Assembly (NCBI GenBank): GCA_029866025.1
Contig: JARXAD010000002.1
Span: forward strand, 361,688-425,687
Direction of reading: 5' to 3'
Length of the DNA: 64,000 nt
Origin: Vampirovibrionales bacterium
GTDB lineage: Bacteria > Cyanobacteriota > Vampirovibrionia > Vampirovibrionales > Vampirovibrionaceae
In this document: positions 1-7,791 of the stretch, in pieces
How the letters are laid out: each line of letters opens with the position of its first letter
How positions within the stretch are numbered: the first letter of the stretch is position 1
Program-made: the position numbers and the translations under genes
Notes under the pieces: generated by a model
The model's database searches: none
The model's input: only the letters and a program-made list of their open reading frames with translations
Told to the model about the DNA's origin: nothing

Positions 1-1419
1 AATGGCTGGATCGTTCACACGGGAACCCAAGAGTTTACAGGAATTATTCCCATTACTCACTGTGGAAACACACCGCCCCAGAGCGATTGCATTGTATGGA
101 CTAGAGAAACCAGCCACCTTATTGATGAATACCGAACCGATCATCAGCAAGTGCCCCTGTCTCACTTAGCAGAGCCCTTACACACGGGTTGGCTATGGGT
201 CTCCAAACTGCCTCCAGGAGCTCACGGCATCCACACCGTGCTCCATACTCTGAATAAGGATGAGAGGGTGCCTAAGTTGACGTTAACGTCAACCTTGGAA
301 GGCTGGATTCTTTCTAACGAACACCTAAGGTTGACGCTCACGTCAACCTTGTCTATTACCCACCTTGCCACACGTCAAACAACAACGTTGACCTTAAAGG
401 ATGTTGAGGATGAAGGGGATAGCTACACCCGCTGCCCTTCCGCAACTTCAGCCCACGCGCAAACCCTTGCCCAGTGGAAATGGAGCCTTCAGTCTCCTTT
501 GATTTACCAAGGCCACGGGGTTATGGAAGTGAATGGAGAGGTTATTACTCTCTCCCTCACACTAAAAGCCAGTAGCCCCGTGGTTGAATTTGATGCCCAG
601 TGGGTCAATACCCGCCCCCAGCATGCGTTATCTGTGTGGTTTGAAACACCAAAGCCCATCACGCAAGTACAGGCCGAATCTCACTTAGGAGCGGTGGAAC
701 GCACAGTAAATCCGGACCACCCAAGGGTTCCACCTGCTCCCTTAGAAAAAAACAAAGAATGGATACCCAACACGGGCCCCATCCAACGGTGGATTAACGC
801 CAACGGACTGTATGTTGCCACCCAAGGCCTCAGCGAGTACGAAACCCAAGGGGCCTCCATTGGCATTACCCTGCTGCGCTGCTTTGGCCAAATTTCCGCC
901 GGTACACTGCCCACCCGCACCGGCGCTGCGGGTCCGCCCTTTGAAACGCCGGACGCCCAGCATCTAAACCAACCCTGCATGGCCCGCTGGGCGGTAGGCT
1001 TTATACCGGTAACGGCAACCACAGCAGAGGCCCAAACTTTGTGGGGCAACACCCAGGCCACCCACTATTATGGCGTGGCGCATGCTTGGTCTCAAAAGCA
1101 AAAATCAAACACAGCCGAAAAAAATCCCTTATCCAAGCCTCCTTCAGAGGCCTTCCTTGAACCCATGGTGTCGTGGGACAATGAGTGGATTGAGCGCCAG
1201 TGCTTGAAGCCGCATCATTGGGTGCCACACGCATGGGTGGCACGATTGCTGAATCTGACGGGCGCGCCCCAGCAAGCAACCCTGAAAACCCTTTGCGGTT
1301 ACACCGCTTACTCAACCGACGGCCTTGAAACCCTACCAAGCCAAGATGACTCCCCTCTTTTCCAGATTTTGTTAAGCCCTCATCAATTACTGAGTGTGTT
1401 GATTTTACGGAACCCCTAA
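1..1419 (+). CDS. GH38 alpha-mannosidase-like protein, C-terminal part (5' end outside window)
   Basis: The frame is open from base 1, so the window holds only the last 472 codons; the GTG at 151 is internal. The sequence fits the C-terminal beta-rich region of glycoside hydrolase family 38 (alpha-mannosidases and mannosylglycerate hydrolases). It contains the family-like stretch EYETQGASIGITLLRCFG, followed by an RTGAAGPPFETPDAQ segment. The N-terminal catalytic (beta/alpha)7 domain with the nucleophile Asp would lie upstream, so activity cannot be judged. Family members hydrolyse alpha-mannosidic bonds in glycans or mannosylglycerate; the substrate here is unknown. Two near-identical LTLTSTL peptides (about codons 93-99 and 111-117) are encoded by twin DNA palindromes. 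The stop is followed 3 bases later by the next gene, suggesting cotranscription. The family call is from recognised motifs, not from a search. Confidence 0.72.
   Translation, partial: NGWIVHTGTQEFTGIIPITHCGNTPPQSDCIVWTRETSHLIDEYRTDHQQVPLSHLAEPLHTGWLWVSKLPPGAHGIHTVLHTLNKDERVPKLTLTSTLEGWILSNEHLRLTLTSTLSITHLATRQTTTLTLKDVEDEGDSYTRCPSATSAHAQTLAQWKWSLQSPLIYQGHGVMEVNGEVITLSLTLKASSPVVEFDAQWVNTRPQHALSVWFETPKPITQVQAESHLGAVERTVNPDHPRVPPAPLEKNKEWIPNTGPIQRWINANGLYVATQGLSEYETQGASIGITLLRCFGQISAGTLPTRTGAAGPPFETPDAQHLNQPCMARWAVGFIPVTATTAEAQTLWGNTQATHYYGVAHAWSQKQKSNTAEKNPLSKPPSEAFLEPMVSWDNEWIERQCLKPHHWVPHAWVARLLNLTGAPQQATLKTLCGYTAYSTDGLETLPSQDDSPLFQILLSPHQLLSVLILRNP
271..351. repeat. Twin palindromic TTGACG/CGTCAA repeats inside the GH38 gene
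   Basis: Two copies of a 27-28 base unit (271-297 and 324-351) share the pattern CCTAAG(G)TTGACG-N3/4-CGTCAACCTTG. The first contains a perfect 18-base palindrome at 276-293. The second has 10-base arms at 327-336 and 341-350 around a 4-base centre. Both are read in the same frame as LTLTSTL. Further TTGAC/GTCAA half-sites occur just downstream, near 374-392. Confidence 0.8.
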
Positions 1420-1422
1420 CCC

Positions 1423-1827
1423 ATGACCTTGCGCTCCTCTTTTCGCCCACTCCCTTTTTTAGTAAGCCTCATCGCTTTTTGTGGCTGCATACTACTGGCA
1501 GCACCTACTGCCGAAGCCTTCTGGCCCTTTAGTCATAAAAAAGTGCCTGTCACCATCGCCGCTCCTGAAGTGACCCAGCACCCTGCCGTTCAGCCCACCC
1601 CTCCCGATGAAACCATCCCCAAAGAGACATGTGAGCCGATTCGCCTTGAGATTGTGGCGCTTCGTCAGCGCCAAGGCTGGTGGTTTAACCCCATTGATGA
1701 AATTCGTATTGCCAGCAAAACCCGCAAACACCGCCGGTGCCAAGATACTTTTAGAGACAAAGAGTGGGAATACCTAAAACACGCCAACCCCCTCCCCAAC
1801 GAACCCATTTTCCCCAAAGGCATGTAA
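1423..1827 (+). CDS. Small exported protein of unknown function
   Basis: This 134-residue protein is not recognised. Residues 1-32 form a classical signal peptide: a basic start, a hydrophobic core around 10-28, and a likely cleavage after AEA. The mature part starts FWPF, has a Pro/Thr-rich linker (about 42-65), and ends in a compact basic region with two cysteines (about 69 and 106) that could form a disulfide after export. The start ATG lies 3 bases after the stop of the GH38 gene and a hairpin terminator overlaps its own stop, so the two genes probably share a transcript. The conserved-looking segment RQGWWFNPIDEIRI might bind a partner, but no function can be assigned. Confidence 0.7.
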   Translation: MTLRSSFRPLPFLVSLIAFCGCILLAAPTAEAFWPFSHKKVPVTIAAPEVTQHPAVQPTPPDETIPKETCEPIRLEIVALRQRQGWWFNPIDEIRIASKTRKHRRCQDTFRDKEWEYLKHANPLPNEPIFPKGM

Positions 1828-1846
1828 CCACCAACGGTGGTTTTTA
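1826..1846 (+). terminator. Rho-independent terminator after the small exported protein gene
   Basis: A perfect 7-base stem AACCACC/GGTGGTT around an AAC loop is followed by a T run. The hairpin starts in the stop codon of the upstream gene. Confidence 0.75.
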
Positions 1847-1986
1847 TTACTAACCTGGTGGCGTAAACGGCTATGGCCCCTTAGCAAACACCTTGCCAAC
1901 GGTGATTTTAACAACGAGGGGGTTCATAAGGGTAAATCCCTTCAAGTTGTTGAGTTAATAACGCAAGATTTAAGTCACTAAGGCCC

Positions 1987-2907
1987 CTATGGGGCTTGAA
2001 CAATCATCACGTACTCGTGCTTAAACACGTAAAATCCGCCTTTTAGGGCACGGTAGCGCCATAAATTAGCTTGCTTGCCTTTAGCCCGCTCGTTGCCCGC
2101 CATGTTTTTTACCACAATGCTTTTGGTCTTAAAGCCCACGTCGTTTAGGCGTTGCAGGCAGTAAAAACCCAAGGGAATCCACTCGCCCCCTTGGTATTTA
2201 TCACCTATCACCAAGGCGGCAAAACGCCCCGGCTTTAAGCAATCAAACCCTAGCTGGGCTACCCGCTGAAAGCCATCCAAAAAGGCCTCCACATCGCTAG
2301 CATTGGAGAGATCCCCGTCCAAATCCGAAAAGCGAATAATATCGGCGTAGGGCGGGTGGAGAAACAGAAAATCGGCGAGTTCGGCCCCCAAATCTGCCAA
2401 AGCATGTTGAACCAACGGCTGGGTGAGCTGGGGTTGGCTGCTGTCGCCATTCACAATACGAATGGGGCCTGTTTTACCTTGAGCTTGCAGCTTGGTTTGT
2501 ACAGCATTGACCATAGCAGCCTGAATTTCCACCCCCACCAACTGACGGTTCAGGTTGGCGGCTTCAATGGCGCTGGTACCCGAACCCAAAAATAGGTCCA
2601 GAACCGTATCGCCCACTTTGGTGTAACGCGTTAGCAGCTGGGTGAGAATTTGCGGCACGCAATTGCCATGATACTCATTGCTATGGCCATTCGCCTTCTC
2701 GCGCTGGTCCCACAGCCACAGAGAGTCTGTTTCCACGTCGCCATAATCGCGCCAACTGGCCAAGTCCATGTCGTTGTAGGGCAAGGTCGTTCTAAAACGC
2801 CGCTTGGGCTTAGCCACTACAGAGGGCAAGGCCTGTAACGAAGTCTCTTCATCGACTTTAGCAGCGTTGGTATTATAGCCGCTGCTGGACGAAAGGTCTT
2901 GGGTCAT
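1987..2907 (-). CDS. Orphan DNA methyltransferase (N4-cytosine/N6-adenine type)
   Basis: The 306-residue protein has the SAM-binding motif I DLFLGSGTS (104-112), then the motif II-like acidic end VGVEIQ. The catalytic motif IV appears as LHPPYADI (183-190). Amino-methyltransferases usually carry (D/N/S)PP(Y/F/W); here the first position is His, which is unusual. The order (I before IV) and a motif X-like segment just before motif I fit the broad COG0863-type group. It would transfer a methyl group from SAM to an exocyclic amino group of DNA bases. No restriction endonuclease lies nearby, so a regulatory or house-keeping methylase is more likely than a restriction-modification pair. It is divergently transcribed from ribF. 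A short hairpin (about 1980-1997) overlaps its stop. Confidence 0.75.
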   Translation of the reverse strand: MTQDLSSSSGYNTNAAKVDEETSLQALPSVVAKPKRRFRTTLPYNDMDLASWRDYGDVETDSLWLWDQREKANGHSNEYHGNCVPQILTQLLTRYTKVGDTVLDLFLGSGTSAIEAANLNRQLVGVEIQAAMVNAVQTKLQAQGKTGPIRIVNGDSSQPQLTQPLVQHALADLGAELADFLFLHPPYADIIRFSDLDGDLSNASDVEAFLDGFQRVAQLGFDCLKPGRFAALVIGDKYQGGEWIPLGFYCLQRLNDVGFKTKSIVVKNMAGNERAKGKQANLWRYRALKGGFYVFKHEYVMIVQAP

Positions 2908-3080
2908 ACGGATTTATCTCTTGGGTGTCTCTCTTGGATTGATCTCTTGCGGGGACGTGTGGGTAACGTCTCAAACCATCAGCATAACAACGGGACCTAT
3001 GACCACCATCCCTTGTTTGTGGGGGATTTAAGAAGAAAGCCTGGAGGCGGATTTTAATCTCTCTGGGATACAATGACCGT

Positions 3081-4139
3081 ATGCGCGTGTACCACCAATT
3101 ACCCAGCTCATCCGCCGCAACCACCCCCAAAGCAATGGCCTTGGGCACTTTTGATGGCGTCCATGCTGGCCACAAGGCTGTATTGCAGAGTGCGTTACAC
3201 CAAGCGCACGTGCTGGGCGTTGCTCCAACCGTATGGACCTTTGCCAACCACCCCCAAAGCGTGCTTAGTCACACACCGCCCAAGCTGCTAACAACCCTAG
3301 AAGAGCGCCTGACCCTGATGGAGGCCATGGGGTTCACGGATGCCTATGTGATTCCCTTTGATGATGCCGTGCGCACCATTACCCCTGAAGATTTTTTAAC
3401 CGACTGGTTGTATGAGCGTTGCGAAGCGCGCAGTTTAAGCGTGGGCTATGATTTTTGTTTTGGCCGCAACCGGGAAGGAAATAGTCAAACCCTCACCCAG
3501 TGGGGACAACAAAATACCGTGGGGATTCACATTATTCCTCCTGTTATGGCCAACCTCCATCAAGGCGATTTGATTGTCAGCAGCACCGTGATTCGCAAGT
3601 TGGTAACCTTTGGCGACGTAGAACAAGCACGGCAACTATTGGAACGACCCTATACCCTTACCGCTCCCGTGGTGGAAGGCTTCCAGCGGGGTCGCAAACT
3701 AGGCTTCCCCACCGCCAATCTGTGTATGACTACGTTAATGAACCATCACCGCGTATTGCCCGCTTTAGGCGTGTATGCCGGTTGGGCCGCCATGGAAGGT
3801 CATTCCACACCACTGATGGCGGTAGCCAACATGGGTTTATCCCCCACCTTTGAAACAATCACACCTGCCGAGCGCTTGGAAGTCCATCTGTTAGAAGCTC
3901 CGATAGGGTTAGACCTGAATATTCTATACGGCCAAACGCTTTCCTTTGCCATGACCCACCGATTGCGAGGGGAGCATATTTTTTCGTCTGTGGATGCATT
4001 AAAAACCCAGATAGCATTAGATTGTGACGCCGCAAGCCAACTGCTGGGTAATGATGCCGACACCTTTCAGCCGCTGACATTTTCTGTTGCCCACCAAGCG
4101 CAAACTAAAGCCTGTGACCCTTCGGCGGCGGTGCCCTAA
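3081..4139 (+). CDS. ribF: Bifunctional riboflavin kinase / FAD synthetase RibF
   Basis: RibF phosphorylates riboflavin to FMN and adenylates FMN to FAD. The N-terminal FAD synthetase domain shows the nucleotidyltransferase motif GTFDGVHAGH (22-31) and a later SSTVIRKLV segment. The C-terminal riboflavin kinase domain starts near residue 185 and contains GRKLGFPTAN (about 204-213). The protein is 352 residues, slightly longer than the usual 305-320 because of a C-terminal tail. A TACAAT box at 3070-3075 sits only a few bases before the ATG, so the transcript could be nearly leaderless. The stop overlaps the start of the metallopeptidase gene (TAATG), which implies translational coupling. Confidence 0.93.
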   Translation: MRVYHQLPSSSAATTPKAMALGTFDGVHAGHKAVLQSALHQAHVLGVAPTVWTFANHPQSVLSHTPPKLLTTLEERLTLMEAMGFTDAYVIPFDDAVRTITPEDFLTDWLYERCEARSLSVGYDFCFGRNREGNSQTLTQWGQQNTVGIHIIPPVMANLHQGDLIVSSTVIRKLVTFGDVEQARQLLERPYTLTAPVVEGFQRGRKLGFPTANLCMTTLMNHHRVLPALGVYAGWAAMEGHSTPLMAVANMGLSPTFETITPAERLEVHLLEAPIGLDLNILYGQTLSFAMTHRLRGEHIFSSVDALKTQIALDCDAASQLLGNDADTFQPLTFSVAHQAQTKACDPSAAVP

Positions 4140-4774
4140 TGGCCATGCTGGATTTGTTAGCACCCTTGTTTGTAGCGAAAGAAGCCTCTAGGCCTATGGT
4201 TACTACACTGGTGTTGGATGGCATTACCGTGGTGATTGAAGAAATCAAGGGTCGTAGGCAGGCGACGGGCAAATTTCAAGACGCCGATGGCTCGGTGCTG
4301 ATTACCATGCCCCACGGCTGGCCGCTGGTGGAAAAAGCTCGCATTGCCCGCCAGCTTACCCGTCGCCTGCTGCGCCAACGAACAAAAGATAACCGAAGCC
4401 TCTCTTTATTAGAGGATCATGACGGACCGTTAGTGACCCTTATCACCCAAGCGGAGCTGTGGGCCTACACCCAAGCGCTTAATGAAGACACCCTCAATGC
4501 TTCCATTGCGGGGGTGCGGGTGGGCAGGGCCAAAAAGACGCGTTTAGCGCAAATTAATTTAAAAACCCGCATCATCACCGTCTCTAAATACTGCCTTCTC
4601 AACGTGCCAGAGTCTGCGCTGCGGTATTTGCTCATTCACGAGCTGTGCCATACCTTAGAAGCCAACCACAGCCGACGTTTTTGGGGGTGGGTGGCCCACT
4701 ACCACCCCACCTACCGCGAGGACGCCAAGCTCATTCGCTTGGTGCACCAACGCAACCAGCCAAGGCTGGCTTAA
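4139..4774 (+). CDS. YgjP-like (DUF45) zinc metallopeptidase-fold protein
   Basis: The 211-residue protein carries HELCHTLEANH (167-177), a HExxH-type zinc site with a third His ligand six residues later, then RRFWGWVAHYHPTYRED. This spacing is typical of the YgjP/DUF45 family, whose members are small cytoplasmic proteins with a zinc-peptidase fold and poorly known substrates. No signal peptide is visible. The start codon overlaps the ribF stop, so it is translated from the ribF message. The gene's last codons contain a CCAGCC/GGCTGG hairpin (4756-4769) followed by a weak T-containing tract, possibly ending the operon. Confidence 0.8.
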   Translation: MAMLDLLAPLFVAKEASRPMVTTLVLDGITVVIEEIKGRRQATGKFQDADGSVLITMPHGWPLVEKARIARQLTRRLLRQRTKDNRSLSLLEDHDGPLVTLITQAELWAYTQALNEDTLNASIAGVRVGRAKKTRLAQINLKTRIITVSKYCLLNVPESALRYLLIHELCHTLEANHSRRFWGWVAHYHPTYREDAKLIRLVHQRNQPRLA

Positions 4775-4838
4775 AAAGGTTTTACTTTCTCTCTCAAAGC
4801 ATTACTATTGAGTAATTGTTAAGGGACGGGGATTCAAA

Positions 4839-5333
4839 ATGGATTTCTTTCAAACAAACTCTGTATGGATTTCAATTTGGTCTTTTATAATTTCTTTAAC
4901 TACGATTATTTGGACGATCGCTTGGTCTGTTTTTATTCATTTTTCTGAGCGGCCAAGATTAAGGGTGGAATTTAATATTAGAGACTTTATTCAAGGAGAA
5001 ATCCGCAAGAAAAATTATTTAGCAATAACAGTAATAAACACTGGGAAGACTCCTGTATTTGTAAGATCTGCCCATATATCTTTTAAGAAAAAGAAGCAAG
5101 AACCGCCTCATTTATTATTAATTCCAGAAAATACTTATGAATTTCCTAAAATGCTTGAGCCTACCGCCTATACAGTAATGTACTTATCCGCTGAGAGCCT
5201 TCTCAAAGAAATTCGCAAGATTGATAAGTTGGTCGTTGTAGACGGAACAGGTAAAAACTGGCCAGCATCTGTATTAAACAAAAAAACATTTGAAAAGGAA
5301 CTTGGTGCCGCAAAAAAGCGAACTACTCCATAA
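4839..5333 (+). CDS. AT-rich membrane-anchored protein of unknown function
   Basis: The 164-residue protein is not recognised. Residues about 10-34 are a strongly hydrophobic, Ile/Trp-rich transmembrane segment. The rest looks like a soluble beta-rich domain (AITVINTGKTPVFVRSAHIS), reminiscent of small membrane-tethered domains found in prophage or accessory genes. The gene is clearly richer in A and T than both neighbours (AAA, ATT and TTA codons dominate), which suggests recent acquisition. It overlaps the convergent cystathionine beta-synthase-like gene by 11 bases. A start at 4839 follows a GGGACGGGGATTCAAA region that could act as a weak ribosome binding site. Function unknown. Confidence 0.65.
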   Translation: MDFFQTNSVWISIWSFIISLTTIIWTIAWSVFIHFSERPRLRVEFNIRDFIQGEIRKKNYLAITVINTGKTPVFVRSAHISFKKKKQEPPHLLLIPENTYEFPKMLEPTAYTVMYLSAESLLKEIRKIDKLVVVDGTGKNWPASVLNKKTFEKELGAAKKRTTP

Positions 5334-6417
5334 ACCCTTTTTCCTGCATCCACTCGTCGTTATAAACCTTGGTGAGGTAGTTGCGGCCCGTATCGTGAAT
5401 AACCACCACAATACGCTTGGGGTTGGCGGCACTCAGCTGACCCGCGGCCTTCAAGTGGGTTAAAAATTGGCGCGTCCCAGCAATCACGCAGCCGCAACTG
5501 CCGCCAGCCAAAATGCCTTCTTCGCGGCACAAGCGGCGGGCTTCCGTAAAGCTGTCTTGGTCATTCACGCGCACCATTTCATCAATCAGGGGGCGATTGA
5601 GGACCGCAGGCCAAAAATCATAGCCAATGCCTTCCACCTGATACGCCTTGGGGGTATCGCCACTAAAAATGGAGCCTTCCGGATCAATGCCAATCACTTG
5701 CAAGGTGGGGTGTTGCTCTTTGAGGAATTTGCTGGTGCCGCTAATAATGCCGCCCGTACCCATGCCGCTAATAAAATAATCCAGGTGGCCGCTGGTTTGT
5801 TGCCAAATTTCCGGGCCGGTAGTGGCGTAATGAGCGCCAGGGTTGCCAGGGTTTTCATATTGGTTGAGCATGACGTGGTTGGGTTGTTGGGCCAAGCGTT
5901 TGGCCACTTCAATGTAGCTATCGGGGTGATCAAAGGCCAGTTCCGTAGGACATAAAATCAACTCGGCACCAAAGGCTTTAATGAGACGGCGTTTTTCCTC
6001 GCTCATTTTTACGGGCATGGTGATGATGACTTTGTAGCCTTTAACGGCCGCCGCCATGCAAATGCCTAAACCGGTGTTGCCGCTGGTGGGTTCTACTAGT
6101 GTATCGCCGGGTTTTAGCAGGCCTTGCTGTTCGGCGTAGGCAATCATGCCCATGCCAATACGGTCTTTCATACTGCCATTGGGGTTGAGGTATTCCAGCT
6201 TGGCCAGTACTTCGGCGCCTTCAAATTCGGCAAACAGACGATTGAGGCGCACCATGGGGGTCCAGCCAACGGCATCCAGCACGGTATCCATAATGCCATA
6301 GCGGGCTTCCGGCTTTTGCAAGGTTAAAGGAATGGCGGTGGATTTGGCCTCAATACCAGCAGAAATGGCGGTAGCATGGGTTTTTTCGGGAATAAAGGTA
6401 GCGGTGGCAGGGGTCAT
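5323..6417 (-). CDS. Cystathionine beta-synthase-like PLP enzyme, catalytic core only
   Basis: This is a fold-type II PLP enzyme. The PLP lysine lies in NPNGSMKDRIG (Lys about 84), followed by the phosphate/substrate loop EPTSGNTGLG (about 112-121) and the glycine-rich GMGTGGIISGTSKFL. Segments VEGIGYDFWPAVLNR and GGSCGCVIAG, and the ending NDEWMQEKGF, resemble cystathionine beta-synthase more than CysK. The expected reaction is serine (or O-acetylserine) with homocysteine or sulfide. The C-terminal regulatory CBS-domain pair is absent. I chose the ATG at 6417: a TATGAT box lies within the longer open frame upstream (about 6461-6466 on the minus strand), so the upstream start at 6501 is unlikely. 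It is convergent with the AT-rich orphan. Confidence 0.85.
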   Translation of the reverse strand: MTPATATFIPEKTHATAISAGIEAKSTAIPLTLQKPEARYGIMDTVLDAVGWTPMVRLNRLFAEFEGAEVLAKLEYLNPNGSMKDRIGMGMIAYAEQQGLLKPGDTLVEPTSGNTGLGICMAAAVKGYKVIITMPVKMSEEKRRLIKAFGAELILCPTELAFDHPDSYIEVAKRLAQQPNHVMLNQYENPGNPGAHYATTGPEIWQQTSGHLDYFISGMGTGGIISGTSKFLKEQHPTLQVIGIDPEGSIFSGDTPKAYQVEGIGYDFWPAVLNRPLIDEMVRVNDQDSFTEARRLCREEGILAGGSCGCVIAGTRQFLTHLKAAGQLSAANPKRIVVVIHDTGRNYLTKVYNDEWMQEKGFME

Positions 6418-6727
6418 GATGGTAAAAATCCGTAAAAGGTTGGGCACAAAAGCTTTGCCATCATACCCCAGGCAAACGACTGTGTTTAGAGCCCTTAACA
6501 AGAATTAAAACCACCCGCTTAATGTACTTACGCAACCAAGCCAATAATAGAAACACCCGCTGGGCGGAGAAGCGAGGTGTTTTGATTGTTTACGAGACCC
6601 AGTAAGTAATACAGCCGCCCGTTGGGCGGAAAAAAAGGCGGAGCTGGTGTACAGCCCCGCCATTGCGGTTGGAATCAAATGAGTTAAAGTGTCCGAAATT
6701 AGGATGATGATTAACGTAGTTCGCAGC
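6418..6727. other. Intergenic region between flagellin 1 and the cystathionine beta-synthase-like gene
   Basis: The 310 bases hold the flagellin terminator (listed separately), a second GC-rich hairpin CCGCCC-GTT-GGGCGG at about 6615-6629, and a long hairpin with AAACACC/GGTGTTT ends (6551-6557 and 6576-6582). A TATGAT promoter-like box for the downstream minus-strand gene is also present. No convincing coding frame is seen. Confidence 0.6.
6630..6661 (-). terminator. Strong rho-independent terminator of the flagellin cluster
   Basis: On the minus strand a 10-base stem GGCGGGGCTG/CAGCTCCGCC (one G-U pair) around TACAC is followed by seven T residues. It lies 67 bases past the stop of the last flagellin gene and is the only textbook terminator in the cluster. 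Confidence 0.9.
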
Positions 6728-7564
6728 CTACTTAAGCAGCGATAGCGCGATACTGGGTTGTTGGTTGGCCTGAGACAACATAGCCGCAGAAGCCTGTTGC
6801 AATACCTGGTTACGCACCAAGTTAGAGCTTTCTGCCGCCACATCCACATCACGAATACGGGATTCAGCTGCCGATAGGTTTTCTACGCTGCTCATTAGGT
6901 TACTGGCAGCGTTCTCTAATCGGTTGGCTACCGCACCAATACCCGAACGCCGGGTGTTCACGGTAGTAATGGCCGTATCTACCAAAGCAATGGTGGCAAT
7001 GGCGTTAGCGTTAGTGGCCATAGGAGTAGCACCGGTAGCAACACCCAAAGCCGCCGCGTCAATATCGCCAAAAGAAGCGATGTTGAGGACGTTGCTGGCC
7101 GCGGCACTGCCAGGCCCAAGCTGGATGTTGATGGAAGCAGTCGTACCATCCAACAACTGAACACCGTTAAAGTTAGTGGAATCTGAGATACGCGTAATCT
7201 CTGTACCTAAGGCATCAAATTCGGTTTTCATGGCCGTACGAGAGGCTGCACTGTTGGTATCGTTACCCGCTTGCACGGCGAGTTCACGCATCCGTTGTAG
7301 GTTATTGCTAATACCTGACAAGGCGGCATCGGTAATGTTGAGAACGTTAATACCGTCTTGCACGTTATCAATGGCTTTTTTAGAGCCACGAATTTGGGCA
7401 CGAAGGTTTTCACTGATGGTTAAGCCCGCAGCATCATCGCCGGCTTTGTTAATGCGATAACCCGAAGACAATTTTTCCATGCTCTTGCTAAGAGACATGA
7501 CGTTATTGGTCAGGTTTCGTTGCGCATTAATGGATGAAACGTTGGTATTGACGACTAAAGGCAT
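6728..7564 (-). CDS. fliC: Flagellin, copy 1
   Basis: The 278-residue flagellin is the filament subunit exported through the flagellar type III apparatus. It has the N-terminal D0/D1 segment (NTNVSSINAQRNL, then LSSGYRINKAGDDAAGL) and the C-terminal D1/D0 segment (ENLSAAESRIRDVDVAAES, then NQVLQQASAAMLSQANQ). The middle is very short, so the surface domains D2/D3 are essentially missing. The ATG at 7564 gives MPLVVNTN, matches the other two copies and lies 9 bases after AGGAG; the longer frame upstream is not used. The three copies differ mainly around residues 170-200, in the exposed region. It is last in the minus-strand array and is followed by a strong terminator. Confidence 0.96.
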   Translation of the reverse strand: MPLVVNTNVSSINAQRNLTNNVMSLSKSMEKLSSGYRINKAGDDAAGLTISENLRAQIRGSKKAIDNVQDGINVLNITDAALSGISNNLQRMRELAVQAGNDTNSAASRTAMKTEFDALGTEITRISDSTNFNGVQLLDGTTASINIQLGPGSAAASNVLNIASFGDIDAAALGVATGATPMATNANAIATIALVDTAITTVNTRRSGIGAVANRLENAASNLMSSVENLSAAESRIRDVDVAAESSNLVRNQVLQQASAAMLSQANQQPSIALSLLK

Positions 7565-7566
7565 AA

Positions 7567-7585
7567 CAACAAACTCCTTTTGTTG
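7567..7585 (-). promoter_or_regulatory. Hairpin presenting the Shine-Dalgarno of flagellin 1 in its loop
   Basis: The minus-strand leader reads CAACAAA-AGGAG-TTTGTTG two bases before the ATG. The 7-base arms are perfect complements and the loop is exactly the ribosome binding site. The same element precedes flagellins 2 and 3. Confidence 0.75.
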
Positions 7586-7696
7586 GTAGAGATCCAAGCC
7601 ATTGCATTAACTGTTGGGACCACTCACCTTCCGACTTCCAGACGGAATATGAGTGACAGGCGATACGTTGGTTATGGATGAGGGGGGACAAAAATG

Positions 7697-7735
7697 AAGA
7701 CGATTCACAAGAAAGACGATTAGAGGAAGACGATT
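7697..7735. repeat. Three direct AAGACGATT repeats upstream of flagellin 1
   Basis: AAGACGATT occurs at 7697-7705, 7713-7721 and 7727-7735 (spacings 16 and 14). They lie 133-171 bases upstream of the flagellin 1 ATG in the gap after flagellin 2, a position suitable for a regulator binding site. They were not seen in the other two flagellin leaders. Confidence 0.55.
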
Positions 7736-7791
7736 GGATTAGTGCCTAAACACAAACCTAAGCCACTTGATGACGGCTAACGATTATTGAA

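Noticed and set aside
5467-5955. 162-codon plus-strand frame opposite the cystathionine beta-synthase-like gene
   Set aside because: It is a shadow of Ala/Gly-rich coding sequence with no known motif.
6505-6852. Minus-strand frame covering the flagellin terminator
   Set aside because: It overlaps the strong terminator and the flagellin 3' end in another frame.
7697-7735. Possible CRISPR array
   Set aside because: The repeats are only nine bases with short gaps and no cas genes are present; regulatory repeats are more likely.
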